Shown here: positions 1 through 8,567 of the stretch, piece after piece | How the letters are laid out: every line of letters begins with the position of its first letter | Position numbering within the stretch: the stretch's first letter is position 1 | DNA from: Methyloligella sp. GL2 | GTDB lineage: Bacteria > Pseudomonadota > Alphaproteobacteria > Rhizobiales > Methyloligellaceae | Assembly: GCF_013341275.1 (NCBI RefSeq) | Contig: NZ_CP054476.1 | Coordinates: forward strand, 1,439,501 to 1,503,500 | Length of the DNA: 64,000 bases | Direction of reading: 5' to 3' | Notes under the pieces: generated by a model | Seen by the model: the letters and a program-made list of their open reading frames with translations, nothing else | What the model was told of the DNA's origin: nothing | Databases searched by the model: none | Program-made: the position numbers and the translations under genes

Positions 1-795
1 AAAACCGAGGACGTCTTTGTGAAGAACATCGAGAATGTTCAAGGAGATGAGCGTGACGTCATTCTGATTAGTGTGGGTTACGGGCCATTCCAGCCGGGAG
101 GTAGATTGCCTTCGATGAACTTTGGTCCGGTGAATCTGGATGGGGGGGAGCGGAGGCTCAATGTGCTTTTTAGTCGAGCTCGTGTTCGCTGCGACGTCTT
201 TGTTTCGTTTGACCCTGGGGATATCGACCTGAGCCGCACCACCAAAAATGGTCCTCGTATACTTAAGCGGTACCTCCAATACGCAAAGACAGGGCGGTTG
301 GACGAGCAAATACCAACTGGTCGAGGGCCAGACTCTCCATTTGAAGAAGACGTTGCAGCTGTTATTCGCCGGTTAGGTTACGACGTTGACCACCAAGTTG
401 GCAGTGCAGGATTCTTAATTGATCTCGGAGTGAAGCACCCCAGACGCTCGGGGCAATACATGGTAGCTGTTGAGTGCGATGGAGCGACATACCACAGTGC
501 TCTCTGGGCCCGCGAACGTGACCGGATGCGTCAGGAGGTACTCGAGCATCTTGGTTGGCACTTCCATCGGATATGGAGCACCGACTGGTTTCATCGTCGT
601 GAAAGCGAAATCGAACGCCTGAAACAGGCATTGGACCAAGTTACAAGGTCTACTCACGGCGGAATCGATATTGAAGGTGCAAACCAAGGATGGGCTAGTG
701 TAGCCGAACTACCAGATGAGGATGACGACGGCGCCGGCGAGGTGGCTATTGTCACGCCACGAGCACCGTCAGACGTCGAACTATCCCGCTATTGA
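1..795 (+). CDS. SF1 DNA helicase C-terminus with REase_MTES_1575-type nuclease domain (5' truncated)
   Basis: The reading frame is open from the first base of the window, so the gene starts outside it; a GTG at 19 is internal. The first ~85 visible residues carry superfamily I helicase C-terminal motifs (VKNIENVQGDERDVI and NVLFSRARVRCDVFVSF, the motif V/VI region of AAA_12-type helicases). Residues ~111-215 match the C-terminal endonuclease module seen on such helicases: SPFEEDV, then an acidic Asp near 141, then VAVECDGATYHS (Glu158, Asp160) and HRIWSTDWF. A polar acidic tail follows. The family is widespread in accessory and defence-related loci, but the exact role is unproven. Base composition is visibly more AT-rich than the genes to the right, which suggests transfer. 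It sits against the 3' end of tRNA-Val. Confidence 0.85.
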   Translation, partial: KTEDVFVKNIENVQGDERDVILISVGYGPFQPGGRLPSMNFGPVNLDGGERRLNVLFSRARVRCDVFVSFDPGDIDLSRTTKNGPRILKRYLQYAKTGRLDEQIPTGRGPDSPFEEDVAAVIRRLGYDVDHQVGSAGFLIDLGVKHPRRSGQYMVAVECDGATYHSALWARERDRMRQEVLEHLGWHFHRIWSTDWFHRRESEIERLKQALDQVTRSTHGGIDIEGANQGWASVAELPDEDDDGAGEVAIVTPRAPSDVELSRY

Positions 796-881
796 CCTGC
801 GTCCCCTGGAGCCTCCTTGAGCTAGGCTTCTTGGGAGGACCAAGCCTCTGCAGCTACAGCGCAGTCTTCAAAGTGTGGGAA

Positions 882-957
882 TGGTGGGCGGTACTGGACT
901 TGAACCAGTGACCCCTGCGATGTGAACACAGTGCTCTACCAGCTGAGCTAACCGCCC
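882..957 (-). tRNA. tRNA-Val(CAC)
   Basis: The reverse complement folds as a cloverleaf. The acceptor GGGCGGT pairs with ACCGCCC, discriminator A, and CCA is encoded at 882-884. The D arm is GCTC...GAGC. The anticodon stem is CTGTG/CGCAG with loop TTCACAT, giving anticodon CAC (reads GUG, valine). The T arm ACTGG-TTCAAGT-CCAGT is intact. Its 3' end points toward the AT-rich helicase/nuclease gene at 1-795. Confidence 0.97.
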
Positions 958-1051
958 TTCGCGTCCGCAAACGGGAGTGCGGATTTAGCGAGTGGCCCTA
1001 GGTGAAGTCAAGCGGCGCTTTGCCTGTAAGGGGCATTCGTGCCGATTGGGG

Positions 1052-1378
1052 CTATTTGGCGAGGCTCAGCGCCTGGTTCAAGCTCGCCTCGGCGGCCGTC
1101 ATGTCGCCATCGGTGCATTCGGAGTCGGCGCGGTCCAGAAGCTCGTTGATCTTGTCGATGGTGTCGTCTCCCAGCGCGCCGCTTTGCATCTTATCGCTCA
1201 TCTTGTTTTCCGCCTCGGTGATCTTGGCCTCGCAGGGGTCGTTGTCCGACTGCATTTCCTCCTCGCTGATGCCGGGAGGGGCCATGACGCCGGCGGCAGG
1301 CACCTGTTCCTCTTGGGCGAGGGCGGCATGTCCGCCGATGAACGAAAAGGCGATGGCAAGGGCAAGCAGATGGCGCAT
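1052..1378 (-). CDS. small exported protein of unknown function
   Basis: This 108-residue protein begins with a clear Sec signal peptide (MRHLLALAIAFSFIGGHAALAQ, cleavage expected after AQ near residue 22). The mature part is acidic and helical, with two cysteines (DPCEAK and DSECTDG contexts) that could form a disulfide in the periplasm. Its last ~45 residues (TIDKINELLDRADSECTDG, then alanine/leucine-rich) resemble a short helical hairpin. I do not recognise a named family. It lies on the same strand as gph, about 114 bases downstream of it, so the two may be co-transcribed. Confidence 0.7.
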   Translation of the reverse strand: MRHLLALAIAFSFIGGHAALAQEEQVPAAGVMAPPGISEEEMQSDNDPCEAKITEAENKMSDKMQSGALGDDTIDKINELLDRADSECTDGDMTAAEASLNQALSLAK

Positions 1379-1492
1379 GGGTCGTCCCTTCAGGTCTTGG
1401 CGCAGGAGAGGTGCGGCTTTCCGCGCATTTTACGAAAAGCGACTTTGGTTCGAACTGCGGCAGATTTACGGCTCTAGCCGTCGCGGTGTCGC

Positions 1493-2218
1493 TCAGCTTT
1501 GCGCCGCCGCCTTCGCGCCGCGCCGCTGCAGAAGGGTGTGCGCCTCAGGGATCAGACGGTCGAAATGATCGATCAGCGCTTCGGGCGAAAGCGCCGTCAG
1601 CTCCTCGGTGGGCCCGTAGCCGAAGGAGACGGCGATCACCGGGATCTCCGCCGCCTTGGCGGTGCGGATATCGACGGCGCTGTCGCCGATCATCAGGCTC
1701 TTCGCCGCCTCGCCGCCGGCCCGGCCGATGGTCTCGGTGAGATGGCGCGGATCGGGTTTGGAGACGGGGAGGGTGTCGCGGCCCAAAATCGCGGCGAAGC
1801 GATGGTCCAGCCCCAGCGACTGCAGGAGCTTGCGGGCCAAAGCCTCCCGCTTATTGGTGCAGACGGCGAGAATGGCGCCTTGGTCTTCGAGCGCATCCAG
1901 CACCGCGCCGGCGCCGGCAAAGGGTATGCTGTCGTCGGCGATATTGGCTTCGTAATGGGCGATGAAGCGCGCCAGCATGGCGTCGAGCCGGGCCTCGTCC
2001 GCGGCGGCGGCCTCCGCGCCGCGCTGGCGCAAGCCTTCCGCGATCATCGCCCGCGCCCCGAAGGCGACCGTGTCGCGGATGGTTTCGCGGGGCACAGGCC
2101 CGAACCCCTCGGCGGTGAGCACAGCATTCAGCGCATTGGTCAGATCGGGGGCGGTGTCCACCAAGGTCCCGTCCAGATCGAAGACGATGGTGGCGCGATG
2201 AAATGGGTGTTCGGTCAC
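1493..2218 (-). CDS. gph: phosphoglycolate phosphatase, HAD superfamily
   Basis: The 241-residue protein has the HAD signature: motif I VFDLDGTLVDTAPDL with nucleophile Asp14 and acid/base Asp16, motif II AVCTNK, the motif III lysine in SKPDPRHL, and motif IV GDSAVDIRTA. An alpha-helical cap domain lies between motifs I and II. These features and the length fit Gph, which dephosphorylates 2-phosphoglycolate produced by Rubisco oxygenation or DNA 3'-end repair. HAD substrate specificity cannot be read from sequence alone; a related sugar-phosphate phosphatase is the alternative. The ATG at 2216-2218 puts the motif at the usual distance from the N-terminus. Confidence 0.88.
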   Translation of the reverse strand: MTEHPFHRATIVFDLDGTLVDTAPDLTNALNAVLTAEGFGPVPRETIRDTVAFGARAMIAEGLRQRGAEAAAADEARLDAMLARFIAHYEANIADDSIPFAGAGAVLDALEDQGAILAVCTNKREALARKLLQSLGLDHRFAAILGRDTLPVSKPDPRHLTETIGRAGGEAAKSLMIGDSAVDIRTAKAAEIPVIAVSFGYGPTEELTALSPEALIDHFDRLIPEAHTLLQRRGAKAAAQS

Positions 2219-2429
2219 GAAAATCCTCGGCTCGGCAAGCGTTTTGCGCCGTTAACTGCTTAAATCTTCACCACGATGTGGCGCAGGGCTACCCTTGCAG
2301 CGGCGTAAGGCGGAGTCTAGAGATTGCGGTCAATGCACGTTCATCGACAGTTGTATCCGTAAGGGACGTATTCCCGTCTTCGCCGTGTCAGACTGGCGCG
2401 CGAGGATATGAGTGAGGACGGAATAATTT

Positions 2430-5318
2430 ATGGCCAGCGTAGCGCAAGTACCTTCCGAGGTTGAGACCGAGCAGTCGCTCATTTCGCAATGGAGCGAGCG
2501 CATGCGCCGCTACCGCGAGCGGGTGCCGTTCGAGCCGCAATTCAACCCGGTCAAGCAGCTGGCCTTCGATATGTCGCGCGAGCTGGAGGTCGAGGAGCTC
2601 TCGCTGGAGGAGCTGGAATCGGCCGCCAAGGAGCTGAGCGACCGGGCGCTGGTGCGCCGCGCCCGCAACACCGTCCGGTATCTCGGCGGCAAGGACGGCG
2701 ACCGCGCGGCCGAGCAGGTACGCGCCCTGGTCCGCGACAGCGCCTTCAAGGACGGGTTGCAGATCGGCTTCGAGGAATTCCGCGCCCGCTGGGAGAAGCC
2801 CGATGACGGCATCGTCTTCACCGGCCATCCGACCTTCGCCATTCCGCGGGGCTTGCGCCAGATCCTGGTGGAGATGATCGAGACGGAGAGGTTCGACGAT
2901 CCGGCGCTCCGCCAGGCGATGAAGAAATATCACCACGCGCCGGAGCCCGACATCAGCCTCGGCTCGGAGCACGATCAGGTGCAGGAGGTGCTGGCCCACG
3001 CCCAGCACGCCATGGCGCGGCTGATCGACATCATCCTGTCGGTCGCCCGCGAGCTCTACCCCAACGACTGGCAGAGGCTGAACCCGAAGCCCATCCAGCT
3101 CAATAGCTGGGTCGGCTACGATCTCGACGGCCGCACCGACATCCAGTGGTACGACTGCCTGCGCATCCGGCTGAAGGAGAAGCAGATCCAGATCGGCCGG
3201 GATATCGAATGGATCGAGCAGGCGGCTGAGGCGCTGCCCAAGGGCTCCGAGCCGCGCAAGAAGCTCGGCAAGCTGAAGCGCCTGTTCCAGAAGGAGGCCA
3301 AGGCGGTCTCCCGCCAGGTGGAGCTGTTCAGCGCCGATCTGGAGGATCCGGAGGCGCTCAGCCGGGCTGCCAACGATCTGACCGAGCGCTCGGCGCGCTC
3401 GCGCAAAGACATCATGGAGCGGACCGATCGCTGGCTCGGCAAGGCGATTGCCGCTGCCGAGGACACCGAGACCAAGCAGCAGCTGGTCAAGCTGCGGGCC
3501 ATGATCCTCGGCTGCGGCCTCGGCACGGCGCGCATCCATCTGCGGCTCAACGCGCAGCAGCTGCACAACGCCATCCGCAAGCCGATGGGGCTTGAGGGCA
3601 ATGTCGACGTCACCAGCCGCGTGCTGCTGGGCCGGCTCGACCGTATGATCATGGAATCCGATCCGGAAAGCGTGAATTTCGGCTCGCTATTCGTGGAGCG
3701 CACCACCGCGATCCGCCAGTTCATCGTCGCCGCCCAGATCCTGAAACATATCGATCCGCATGCGCCGATCCGGCTGCTGATCGCCGAATGCGAATCCCCC
3801 ATCACCGTGCTGGCGGCGCTGTATTTCGCCAAGCTGTTCGGGGTCGACGACAAGATCGACGTCTCGCCGCTGTTCGAGACGGTGGATGCGTTCGAGCATG
3901 GCGCCCGGGTGATCGAATCCTTGCTCAAGACGCAAAGCTACCGGGCCCAGGTGCAGCAGCGCGGCCGGCTCTGCGTGCAGAACGGGTTCTCCGATTCGGG
4001 GCGTTTCATGGGGCAGATTCCGGCGGGGCTTGCCATCGAGCGCCTGCACGGCCAGCTCTCCGACGTGATCGCGAAGGCCGGGCTCGGCCAGGTCGAGTTT
4101 CTGATCTTCGACACCCATGGCGAATCCATGGGCCGCGGCGGCCATCCCACCAGCCTGACCGACCGCTTCGTCTATACGCTCTCGCCCTGGGCGCGGGCGC
4201 GCATCGTCCGTCACGGGCTCGGCCTGCATCACGAGACGAGCTTCCAGGGCGGCGACGGCTTCGTGTATTTCGGCTCCGACGCCTTGGCCTTCACCGTGCT
4301 GTCGCGGGCGCTTCTGGCCAGCTCCGAGGCCGGGCCGGTGGAAGAAGACAGCTTCTATACCGACAGCGACTTCACCCGGGATTTCTACGAGGGGGTGCGG
4401 CAGTATCAGATCCGCATCTACGAGGACGACAATTACCGCGCCTCGCTCGGCGCGTTCGGCACCAATTTTCTGGTGCGCCCGGGATCGCGCAAGACCAAGC
4501 GGCAATACGATGCCGCCAAGGGGCCGCGCAATCCGGCCGCCGAGGTGCGGGCGATCCCGCATAACGCGCTGCTGCAGCAATTCGGCATGGCGCTGAATGT
4601 GGTCAACGGCGTCGGCGTCACCGTGCGCCGCGAGCCGGACCGGTTCGAGCAGATCTATTCCACCTCGGAGCGCATGCGCCGGCTGATCGCCATGGTGCAG
4701 CACGCCAAGATGATCTCCAGCATCAAGACGCTGGTGGCCTATTCGTCGGTGTTCGACGATGCCTTCTGGGTGACGCGGCCCTACGGCAATCAGGAGCTGC
4801 AGATCAAGGAGGCCTGCCTCTATCTCGCCGACCTGTTGCGCGACGACCCGCGCCACGACGCGATGATGCATCTGGCGAGCTTCCTGCGGAAGGACGCGCT
4901 CTATCTCGACGATGCGTTCGAGGATATCGGCCTGCCGACGCGGCCCAATTGGGAAGACGGCCGGCTGGAGCTCGACGTACTGCAGGCCATCCGCCTGACG
5001 CTGGTGCAGCATATCTTCCTGCTGGCGGCGCGCATCCCGCGCTTCTCCACGCGGAACGATATCGCCCGCGACGACATTATCGGACTGGTCTTGTCGCTGC
5101 GTATCGAGGAAGCTGTGCAGCTCTTGCGCGATGCGTTCCCGAAAGGCGTCCCCGAGGCCACCGAATATCAGCTCGCCGAGGGCGCGACCTATACCGGTTA
5201 CGAAGGCTCGGACTATGCGGAGATCAATCGTGTGCTGATCGACCCCATTGTGGAGTCCTACCGGGTCGTGCTGGAGATCGGCGTCGGTATTTCCCATCAC
5301 TTCGGCGCGTACGGCTAG
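2430..5318 (+). CDS. ppc: divergent phosphoenolpyruvate carboxylase family protein
   Basis: The 962-residue product keeps the overall PEP carboxylase layout. An N-terminal TGHPTF (His133) stands where TAHPTE is usual. A central NGFSDSGRFMG corresponds to GYSDSxKDAG. DTHGESMGRGG (557-571) corresponds to FHGRGGxxGRGG. PGSRKTKRQ and EVRAIPH correspond to the SRPxKR and LRAIPW segments. Classical PEPC makes oxaloacetate from PEP and bicarbonate to feed the TCA or serine cycle. Aligned by eye, the E. coli catalytic Lys546, His579 and Arg581 appear as Arg525, Asp561 and His563 (or are shifted or deleted), while the second GRGG arginine (569) is kept. The gene is monocistronic or leads into gabD, 25 bases downstream. 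GAGGACGGAATA before the ATG is a usable ribosome-binding site. Family membership is likely; catalytic activity is less certain. Confidence 0.75.
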   Translation: MASVAQVPSEVETEQSLISQWSERMRRYRERVPFEPQFNPVKQLAFDMSRELEVEELSLEELESAAKELSDRALVRRARNTVRYLGGKDGDRAAEQVRALVRDSAFKDGLQIGFEEFRARWEKPDDGIVFTGHPTFAIPRGLRQILVEMIETERFDDPALRQAMKKYHHAPEPDISLGSEHDQVQEVLAHAQHAMARLIDIILSVARELYPNDWQRLNPKPIQLNSWVGYDLDGRTDIQWYDCLRIRLKEKQIQIGRDIEWIEQAAEALPKGSEPRKKLGKLKRLFQKEAKAVSRQVELFSADLEDPEALSRAANDLTERSARSRKDIMERTDRWLGKAIAAAEDTETKQQLVKLRAMILGCGLGTARIHLRLNAQQLHNAIRKPMGLEGNVDVTSRVLLGRLDRMIMESDPESVNFGSLFVERTTAIRQFIVAAQILKHIDPHAPIRLLIAECESPITVLAALYFAKLFGVDDKIDVSPLFETVDAFEHGARVIESLLKTQSYRAQVQQRGRLCVQNGFSDSGRFMGQIPAGLAIERLHGQLSDVIAKAGLGQVEFLIFDTHGESMGRGGHPTSLTDRFVYTLSPWARARIVRHGLGLHHETSFQGGDGFVYFGSDALAFTVLSRALLASSEAGPVEEDSFYTDSDFTRDFYEGVRQYQIRIYEDDNYRASLGAFGTNFLVRPGSRKTKRQYDAAKGPRNPAAEVRAIPHNALLQQFGMALNVVNGVGVTVRREPDRFEQIYSTSERMRRLIAMVQHAKMISSIKTLVAYSSVFDDAFWVTRPYGNQELQIKEACLYLADLLRDDPRHDAMMHLASFLRKDALYLDDAFEDIGLPTRPNWEDGRLELDVLQAIRLTLVQHIFLLAARIPRFSTRNDIARDDIIGLVLSLRIEEAVQLLRDAFPKGVPEATEYQLAEGATYTGYEGSDYAEINRVLIDPIVESYRVVLEIGVGISHHFGAYG

Positions 5319-5343
5319 AGCGCGCCCACAAGCGGCGAAGGCC

Positions 5344-6792
5344 ATGAAGCTTCAAAATCCGTCTCTGCTGAAAGAGCAGTGCTATATCGGCGGCCGCTGG
5401 ACCGGCGAGCCCTCGCTTGCCGTCACCGACCCCGCCACGGGCAAGCAAATCGCGCAAGTGCCGAACCTCGGCGCGGCGGAGACCAAAGCGGCGATCGACG
5501 CGGCGGCGGATGCGTTTCCCGCCTGGAGCGGGCTTCTGGCCAAGGAACGGGCGGCGATCCTGCGCCGCTGGTTCGAGCTGCAGATGGCCAATGCCGAAGA
5601 CCTGGCTCAGCTGATGACGGCGGAGCAGGGCAAGCCCCTGGCCGAGGCGCGGGGCGAGGTGGCCTATGGCGCCTCGTTCACCGAGTTCTTCGCCGAGGAG
5701 GCGAAGCGGGTCTATGGCGAGATCATTCCCAGCCACAAGAAAAGCGGCCGCATCCTGGTGGAGAAGCAGCCGATCGGCGTGGTGGCGGCGATCACGCCGT
5801 GGAATTTTCCGCTCGCCATGATCACCCGCAAGGTTTCGCCGGCGCTTGCCGCTGGCTGCACCGTGGTGTGCAAGCCGGCGGAGGATACGCCGCTTTCGGC
5901 TCTGGCGCTGATGGCGCTGGCCGAGGAGGCGGGAGTGCCGCCCGGCGTGCTCAACATCGTCACCGGCGAGCCGAAGGCCATCGGCGGCGAACTGACATCC
6001 AATCCGAAAGTGCGGCTGATCACCTTCACCGGCTCCACCGAGGTGGGCAAGCTGTTGATGGAGCAGTCGGCCAAGACGGTGAAGAAGGTCTCGTTGGAGC
6101 TTGGCGGCAATGCCCCGCTGATCGTGTTCGACGATGCCGATCTGGATGCGGCGATCGAGGGCACTATCGCCTCGAAATACCGCAATATGGGCCAGACCTG
6201 CGTCTGTGCGAACCGGGTTCTGGTGCAGGACGGCATCTACGACCGCTTCGCCGCGCGGCTGGCTGAGACGGTCTCCGATTTCAAGCTGGGCGCAGGCACC
6301 GAGGACGGCGTGGTGCAGGGGCCGCTGATCAACGAGGACGGCCTCGCCAAGGTCGAGGCCCATGTCGAAGATGCGCTCGCCCATGGCGCCAAGGTTTTGA
6401 CCGGCGGCAAGCGCGCCCCGGAAGGCGGCACCTTCTTCGAGCCGACGGTCTTGACCGGCGCGACCACGGAGATGCGGCTTGCCGATGAGGAAACCTTCGG
6501 GCCGGTTGCGGCACTGTTCCGCTTTTCTTCGGAACAAGAGGCAGTAGAGATTGCCAACGACACCCCTTACGGGCTTGCCGCTTATTTCTTTACCAAGGAT
6601 CTGGCCCGGGCCTTCCGTGTCGCCGAGGCGCTGGAATACGGCATTGTCGGCGTCAATGAAGGGGTGATCTCCACCGAGGTCGCGCCGTTCGGCGGGGTGA
6701 AGGAGTCCGGGCTCGGCCGCGAAGGGTCGCATCATGGGATCGACGAATTCGTGGAGATTAAATACATCCTCATGGGCGGGATCTCGGCGTGA
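5344..6792 (+). CDS. gabD: NAD(P)-dependent succinate-semialdehyde dehydrogenase
   Basis: The ATG at 5344 gives 482 residues, the usual GabD length; an upstream GTG in the same frame would overlap the preceding gene and add no homologous sequence. ALDH hallmarks are present: TPWNFP near the cofactor site, FTGSTEVG, catalytic Glu252 in LELGGN, and catalytic Cys286 in NMGQTCVCANR with a second Cys at 288. The C-terminal EVAPFGGVKESGLGREGS is typical of the SSADH subgroup. GabD oxidises succinate semialdehyde to succinate in GABA and 4-hydroxybutyrate degradation. A glutarate-semialdehyde dehydrogenase activity is the main alternative. It leads a forward run of closely spaced genes ending at the SDR gene. 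Confidence 0.9.
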   Translation: MKLQNPSLLKEQCYIGGRWTGEPSLAVTDPATGKQIAQVPNLGAAETKAAIDAAADAFPAWSGLLAKERAAILRRWFELQMANAEDLAQLMTAEQGKPLAEARGEVAYGASFTEFFAEEAKRVYGEIIPSHKKSGRILVEKQPIGVVAAITPWNFPLAMITRKVSPALAAGCTVVCKPAEDTPLSALALMALAEEAGVPPGVLNIVTGEPKAIGGELTSNPKVRLITFTGSTEVGKLLMEQSAKTVKKVSLELGGNAPLIVFDDADLDAAIEGTIASKYRNMGQTCVCANRVLVQDGIYDRFAARLAETVSDFKLGAGTEDGVVQGPLINEDGLAKVEAHVEDALAHGAKVLTGGKRAPEGGTFFEPTVLTGATTEMRLADEETFGPVAALFRFSSEQEAVEIANDTPYGLAAYFFTKDLARAFRVAEALEYGIVGVNEGVISTEVAPFGGVKESGLGREGSHHGIDEFVEIKYILMGGISA

Positions 6793-6848
6793 GCGCCGGC
6801 CATGTTTCATTTTCATAACGAGCGGGCGGCTGGAAAGAGGGAGCGCGG

Positions 6849-7562
6849 GTGTTGAACGCGGACGAGTTGAAGGAGAAGGCCGCGCTGCGGGCTCTCGATC
6901 TGGTTCGGGACGGGATGCGTCTTGGGCTCGGCACCGGTTCCACGGCAGCCTTCTTCGTCAAGGCGCTGGCCGGCCGCGTCGCCGACGGGCTGAATGTGCT
7001 CTGCGTGCCGACCTCCGAGGAGACCCGCGCGCTTGCCGCGTCTCTCGACATTCCGCTTTCCACTCTGGACGAAATTCCCCAGCTCGATCTCACCGTCGAC
7101 GGCGCCGATGAGATCGACGATCAGCTTCGGCTGGTCAAAGGCGGGGGCGGGGCGCTGCTGCACGAGAAGATCGTGGCGACGGCCTCGGCGCGCATGGTGG
7201 TGATCGCCGACGAGGGCAAGCTGGTGAAGACCCTCGGCAAGTTCCCGCTTCCCGTCGAGGTGGTGCCGTTCGGGCTTCGCGCCACGCAAGGTCTGATCGC
7301 GGCGATGGCGCTGGAGACGGGATGCGAAGGCGATGTCGTGCTCCGGAAAAAGGGGGAAGAGCCTTTCGTAACGGATGAAGGCAACTTCATTCTCGATTGC
7401 CATTTCGGCCAAATCCCGGAGCCGGAGGTGCTGCACTTCGCGATCAAGCGGCTCCCCGGTGTGGTCGAGATCGGACTTTTTCTCGGTATCGCCGATGCGG
7501 CGATCCTTGCCGGGCAAGACGGACTACAACTGCTCCGCATGGCGGATTGGGAGGAAACATGA
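6849..7562 (+). CDS. rpiA: ribose-5-phosphate isomerase A
   Basis: The 237-residue product shows the RpiA signature blocks: [12 protein letters not shown] (phosphate loop), [11 protein letters not shown] with the catalytic aspartates, and [12 protein letters not shown] with the catalytic lysine. It interconverts ribose 5-phosphate and ribulose 5-phosphate in the non-oxidative pentose phosphate pathway in the cytoplasm. The start is a GTG preceded by a purine-rich stretch (GAAAGAGGGAGCG). The stop codon overlaps the ATG of the following DUF2059 gene (ATGA), which implies translational coupling. Confidence 0.95.
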   Translation: MLNADELKEKAALRALDLVRDGMRLGLGTGSTAAFFVKALAGRVADGLNVLCVPTSEETRALAASLDIPLSTLDEIPQLDLTVDGADEIDDQLRLVKGGGGALLHEKIVATASARMVVIADEGKLVKTLGKFPLPVEVVPFGLRATQGLIAAMALETGCEGDVVLRKKGEEPFVTDEGNFILDCHFGQIPEPEVLHFAIKRLPGVVEIGLFLGIADAAILAGQDGLQLLRMADWEET

Positions 7563-8110
7563 TTCAATTCAAAACGATAAAGCGTACCGCTTCGGTTCTG
7601 GTTTTGCTTCTGGGTACCGGGCTTGCCGGCCAAAGCTTTGCGGCGGACGATGCGTCCGATGCCAAGAAGGATCTGGCGCGGGAGTATCTGGCGCTGACCA
7701 ACCAGCTTGCGAGCGCTGAGGATATCGCTCAGGCGGTCGGCCGCCAGATCATCCGGCAGCGGCCGGATATCCGGATCACGGTGGAGAATTCGGCCGAAGC
7801 CGTGGCCAAGGATTTCGACGATGAGGTGAACTCGATGAACGAAGAGGTGGTCCGGGTCTATACCGATCACTTCAGCGAAGAGGAGCTGCAGTCGCTGGTC
7901 GATTCCTACAAGGCGCTTTATGCGACGCCGGCGGGCAAGAAGCTGAAAGCCGATAGCGATGCGATTGCCGAGAAGATGGGTGAGATCAGCCGGGTGCGCG
8001 GCGTTGCCATCGGCGGCGAGATCTACAAGGCGCTGATCGAAGAGGTCAGCAAGCGCGAGCAGCCGGTCGGCAGCAAGCCCAAACCGGCGGAGGATGGGGC
8101 GACGGAATGA
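7559..8110 (+). CDS. DUF2059 domain exported protein
   Basis: The ATG at 7559 overlaps the rpiA stop and gives 183 residues with a Sec signal peptide ([17 protein letters not shown], then ADDASDAKK). The mature protein is helical. A segment around residues 95-150 ([19 protein letters not shown], then [10 protein letters not shown]) is characteristic of DUF2059, a periplasmic family of unknown function. The usual reason to recognise it is the F(S/T)xxEL...FY.TPxGKKL pattern. It lies between rpiA and a VOC protein, overlapping both by four bases, so it is an operon member. The lysine/proline-rich tail is low in complexity. Confidence 0.85.
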   Translation: MIQFKTIKRTASVLVLLLGTGLAGQSFAADDASDAKKDLAREYLALTNQLASAEDIAQAVGRQIIRQRPDIRITVENSAEAVAKDFDDEVNSMNEEVVRVYTDHFSEEELQSLVDSYKALYATPAGKKLKADSDAIAEKMGEISRVRGVAIGGEIYKALIEEVSKREQPVGSKPKPAEDGATE

Positions 8111-8565
8111 GTGCTGCGCGGCGGGGATTGTTTGGCTTATTTGGCGGACGCAAGTCCAAGCGCATGCCGCGGGAAGGCGAGGGCGCAGAGCCCGGCCTTT
8201 TCGCCGGCGGGCGCAATATGGCGCTGAAGCTTCCGCCGCATCAATATGAGGAAACCTTGCGGTTCTACCGCGACACGCTGGGCCTGCCGGTGACGGTGAT
8301 GGCCGATGGCGTGCCGGTCGTGGAGTTCGGGCCGATGCGTCTTTGGCTCGACCGCTCGGAAAGTGTTTCGCGTTCTGAGCTTTGGCTTGAGGTCGTGGCG
8401 GAGAATGCCGCGGATGCGGAAGAGGCTCTAGCTGCGGCCGATGTGGTGCGCTGCGATACCATCGAGCCGCTGCCGTCCGGTTTCCGCGGCTTCTGGGTGA
8501 TGAGCCCCGCCAATGTCGTGCATCTGGTGGCTGAGCCGGGACAGGATTCAAGTGAGGAGGATTAG
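8107..8565 (+). CDS. VOC (glyoxalase/bleomycin-resistance) superfamily protein
   Basis: The 152-residue protein has a basic, poorly conserved leader (~40 residues) followed by one VOC fold module. The module carries YEETLRFYRDTLGLPV, VVEFGPMRLWLDR and a closing VMSPANVVHLVAEPG strand. VOC proteins are metal-dependent lyases, isomerases or ligand binders. Only one betaalphabetabetabeta pair is clearly visible, so it probably dimerises to make a site. The position directly before glutathione reductase is suggestive of a thiol- or detoxification-related role, but that is inference. Start and stop overlap the neighbours by four bases or nearly abut, consistent with one operon. Confidence 0.8.
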   Translation: MSAARRGLFGLFGGRKSKRMPREGEGAEPGLFAGGRNMALKLPPHQYEETLRFYRDTLGLPVTVMADGVPVVEFGPMRLWLDRSESVSRSELWLEVVAENAADAEEALAAADVVRCDTIEPLPSGFRGFWVMSPANVVHLVAEPGQDSSEED

Positions 8566-8567
8566 GC

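Noticed and set aside
796-881. Hairpin AGGCTT...AAGCCT after the helicase/nuclease gene as a terminator
   Set aside because: Large loop and no T-run.
2388-5345. Long antisense ORFs over ppc (2388-3566 and 3687-5345)
   Set aside because: They mirror the high-GC third-position pattern of ppc, are arginine/leucine-rich and have no domain.
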